A stretch of DNA of 6,673 bases from an uncultured Ruminococcus sp. (GTDB lineage Bacteria > Bacillota > Clostridia > Oscillospirales > Acutalibacteraceae), in assembly GCA_902766585.1 (NCBI GenBank), contig CACXDV010000223.1, positions 1-6,673 on the forward strand. The letters are read 5' to 3'. This document shows, in pieces, positions 6,114-6,673 of the stretch; the first letter of the stretch is position 1, and the number at the start of each line of letters is the position of its first letter. The position numbers and the translations under genes were made by a program. Under the pieces are notes generated by a model. The model was not told where the DNA came from, ran no database searches, and saw only the letters and a list, made by a program, of their open reading frames with translations.

Positions 6114-6153
6114 AATGAGCTGCTGCATTCAAAGGTGCCGCAGCTCATTTTTT
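6114..6153 (+). terminator. Rho-independent terminator of the TerB-like gene
   Basis: AATGAGCTGC (6114-6123) pairs perfectly with GCAGCTCATT (6140-6149) around a 16-base loop, and the T-run continues to 6153. It starts 15 bases after the stop codon on the coding strand. Confidence 0.9.
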
Positions 6154-6204
6154 GTGTACCGGTTCACGTTCTGTTTCTATTGTTGCCAAAATTTCATTTC
6201 CGCG

Positions 6205-6246
6205 AAAAAATCCCCCCGAAGTCACTATTTTATGACTTCGGGGGGA
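6205..6246 (-). terminator. Strong rho-independent terminator of ppdK
   Basis: A perfect 14-bp stem (6211-6224 with 6233-6246) with six consecutive G-C pairs closes an 8-base loop. On the minus strand it is followed at once by six T (6205-6210). It lies 44 bases after the dikinase stop codon. On the plus strand a TTTTT run also follows after a few bases (about 6252-6256), so it could weakly act in both directions between the convergent genes. Confidence 0.92.
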
Positions 6247-6289
6247 ATGAGTTTTTACGTCTATTTATTCAATCGGTAATAGCCGGTCA

Positions 6290-6673
6290 TTATGCCATTT
6301 CAGCAATAGCAGCCTGTGCAGCAGCAAGACGTGCGATCGGAACTCTGAAGGGTGAGCATGATACATAGTCAAGACCGATCTTATGACAGAACTCAACGGA
6401 TGAGGGATCGCCGCCGTGCTCACCGCAGATACCGCAGTGGAGTGTAGGACGAGTCTCTTTGCCGAGCTTGAGAGCTGTCTTCATAAGTGAACCAACACCA
6501 ACCTGGTCGAGCTTTGCGAAAGGATCGTTCTCGAAGATCTTTGCATCATAATAAGCCTCAAGGAACTTACCGCTGTCATCACGGCTGAAGCCGAATGTCA
6601 TCTGAGTAAGGTCATTGGTACCGAAGCAGAAGAACTCAGCTTCCTTAGCGATCTCGTCAGCTGTAAGAGCAGC
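6290..6673 (-). CDS. ppdK: Pyruvate, phosphate dikinase, C-terminal part
   Basis: The last 127 residues of a cytoplasmic enzyme usually about 875 residues long; the rest lies beyond the right edge. It interconverts pyruvate, ATP and phosphate with PEP, AMP and pyrophosphate, serving glycolysis or PEP supply in many anaerobes. The frame stays open to the window edge, so the coding part extends past the internal Met at 6601. Diagnostic motifs of the PEP/pyruvate-binding barrel: FGTNDLTQ (17-24), TFGFSRDD, CGICGEHGGDPSS (80-92) with the family's catalytic Cys at fragment residue 83, and SCSPFRVPIARLAAAQAA. The distance from that Cys to the C-terminus (44 residues) agrees with a normal end. It ends in TAA and has its own strong terminator, convergent with the TerB-like gene. 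Confidence 0.97.
   Translation of the reverse strand, partial: AALTADEIAKEAEFFCFGTNDLTQMTFGFSRDDSGKFLEAYYDAKIFENDPFAKLDQVGVGSLMKTALKLGKETRPTLHCGICGEHGGDPSSVEFCHKIGLDYVSCSPFRVPIARLAAAQAAIAEMA

Noticed and set aside
6205..6246. The perfect GC-rich inverted repeat as a mobile-element end or attachment site
   Set aside because: Position just after ppdK and the immediate T-run on the minus strand explain it fully as a terminator; there is no transposase or target duplication.
6135..6368. Plus-strand open frame across the two terminators
   Set aside because: It starts inside a terminator hairpin and runs through the second one into the antisense of ppdK; no RBS.

Overview
The window looks like chromosomal DNA of a Gram-positive gut or rumen bacterium of the Oscillospiraceae, most likely Ruminococcus or a close relative. 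That reading rests on a secreted GH13 amylase with a Ruminococcus-like N-terminus, pyruvate phosphate dikinase, strong GGAGG ribosome binding sites, sigma-A-type promoters, a lipobox lipoprotein and moderately low GC. The species call is inference. I see no mobile element, CRISPR array, tRNA or rRNA.

Layout from left to right. (1) Positions 1-336, minus strand: the first 112 residues of a secreted alpha-amylase, running off the left edge. (2) About 340-840: an AT-rich stretch with no convincing gene. It holds the amylase leader, a candidate promoter, a weak cre-like site and the terminator of the next transcription unit. (3) 842-2748, minus strand: a two-gene unit. A signal-peptide-bearing, membrane-anchored protein with bacterial Ig-like domains is followed, three bases after its stop, by an IspD/TarI-family cytidylyltransferase that resembles TarI. 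The Ig-like gene is interrupted near its start by an apparent one-base deletion in a T6 run (minus strand) inside a perfect inverted repeat. (4) 2778-2909: divergent promoters. (5) 2941-5526, plus strand: a three-gene unit encoding a TraB/GumN-family lipoprotein, an exported or membrane-anchored ComEC-like metallo-beta-lactamase-fold protein, and a DUF3006 protein of unusual length. (6) 5695-6099, plus strand: a small TerB-like helical protein behind a near-consensus promoter, ending in a clear terminator. (7) 6290-6673, minus strand: the last 127 residues of pyruvate phosphate dikinase with its own strong terminator, convergent with (6).

How they may work together: the amylase (starch breakdown) and the dikinase (PEP/pyruvate step of glycolysis) fit a carbohydrate-fermenting anaerobe but are separate units. 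The plus-strand trio appears to be a cell-surface module, because two of its three products carry export signals. The MBL-DUF3006 pairing is known from ComEC-type proteins; adding a TraB/GumN lipoprotein is the less familiar part. The most concrete anomaly is the frameshifted signal-peptide region of the Ig-like gene.
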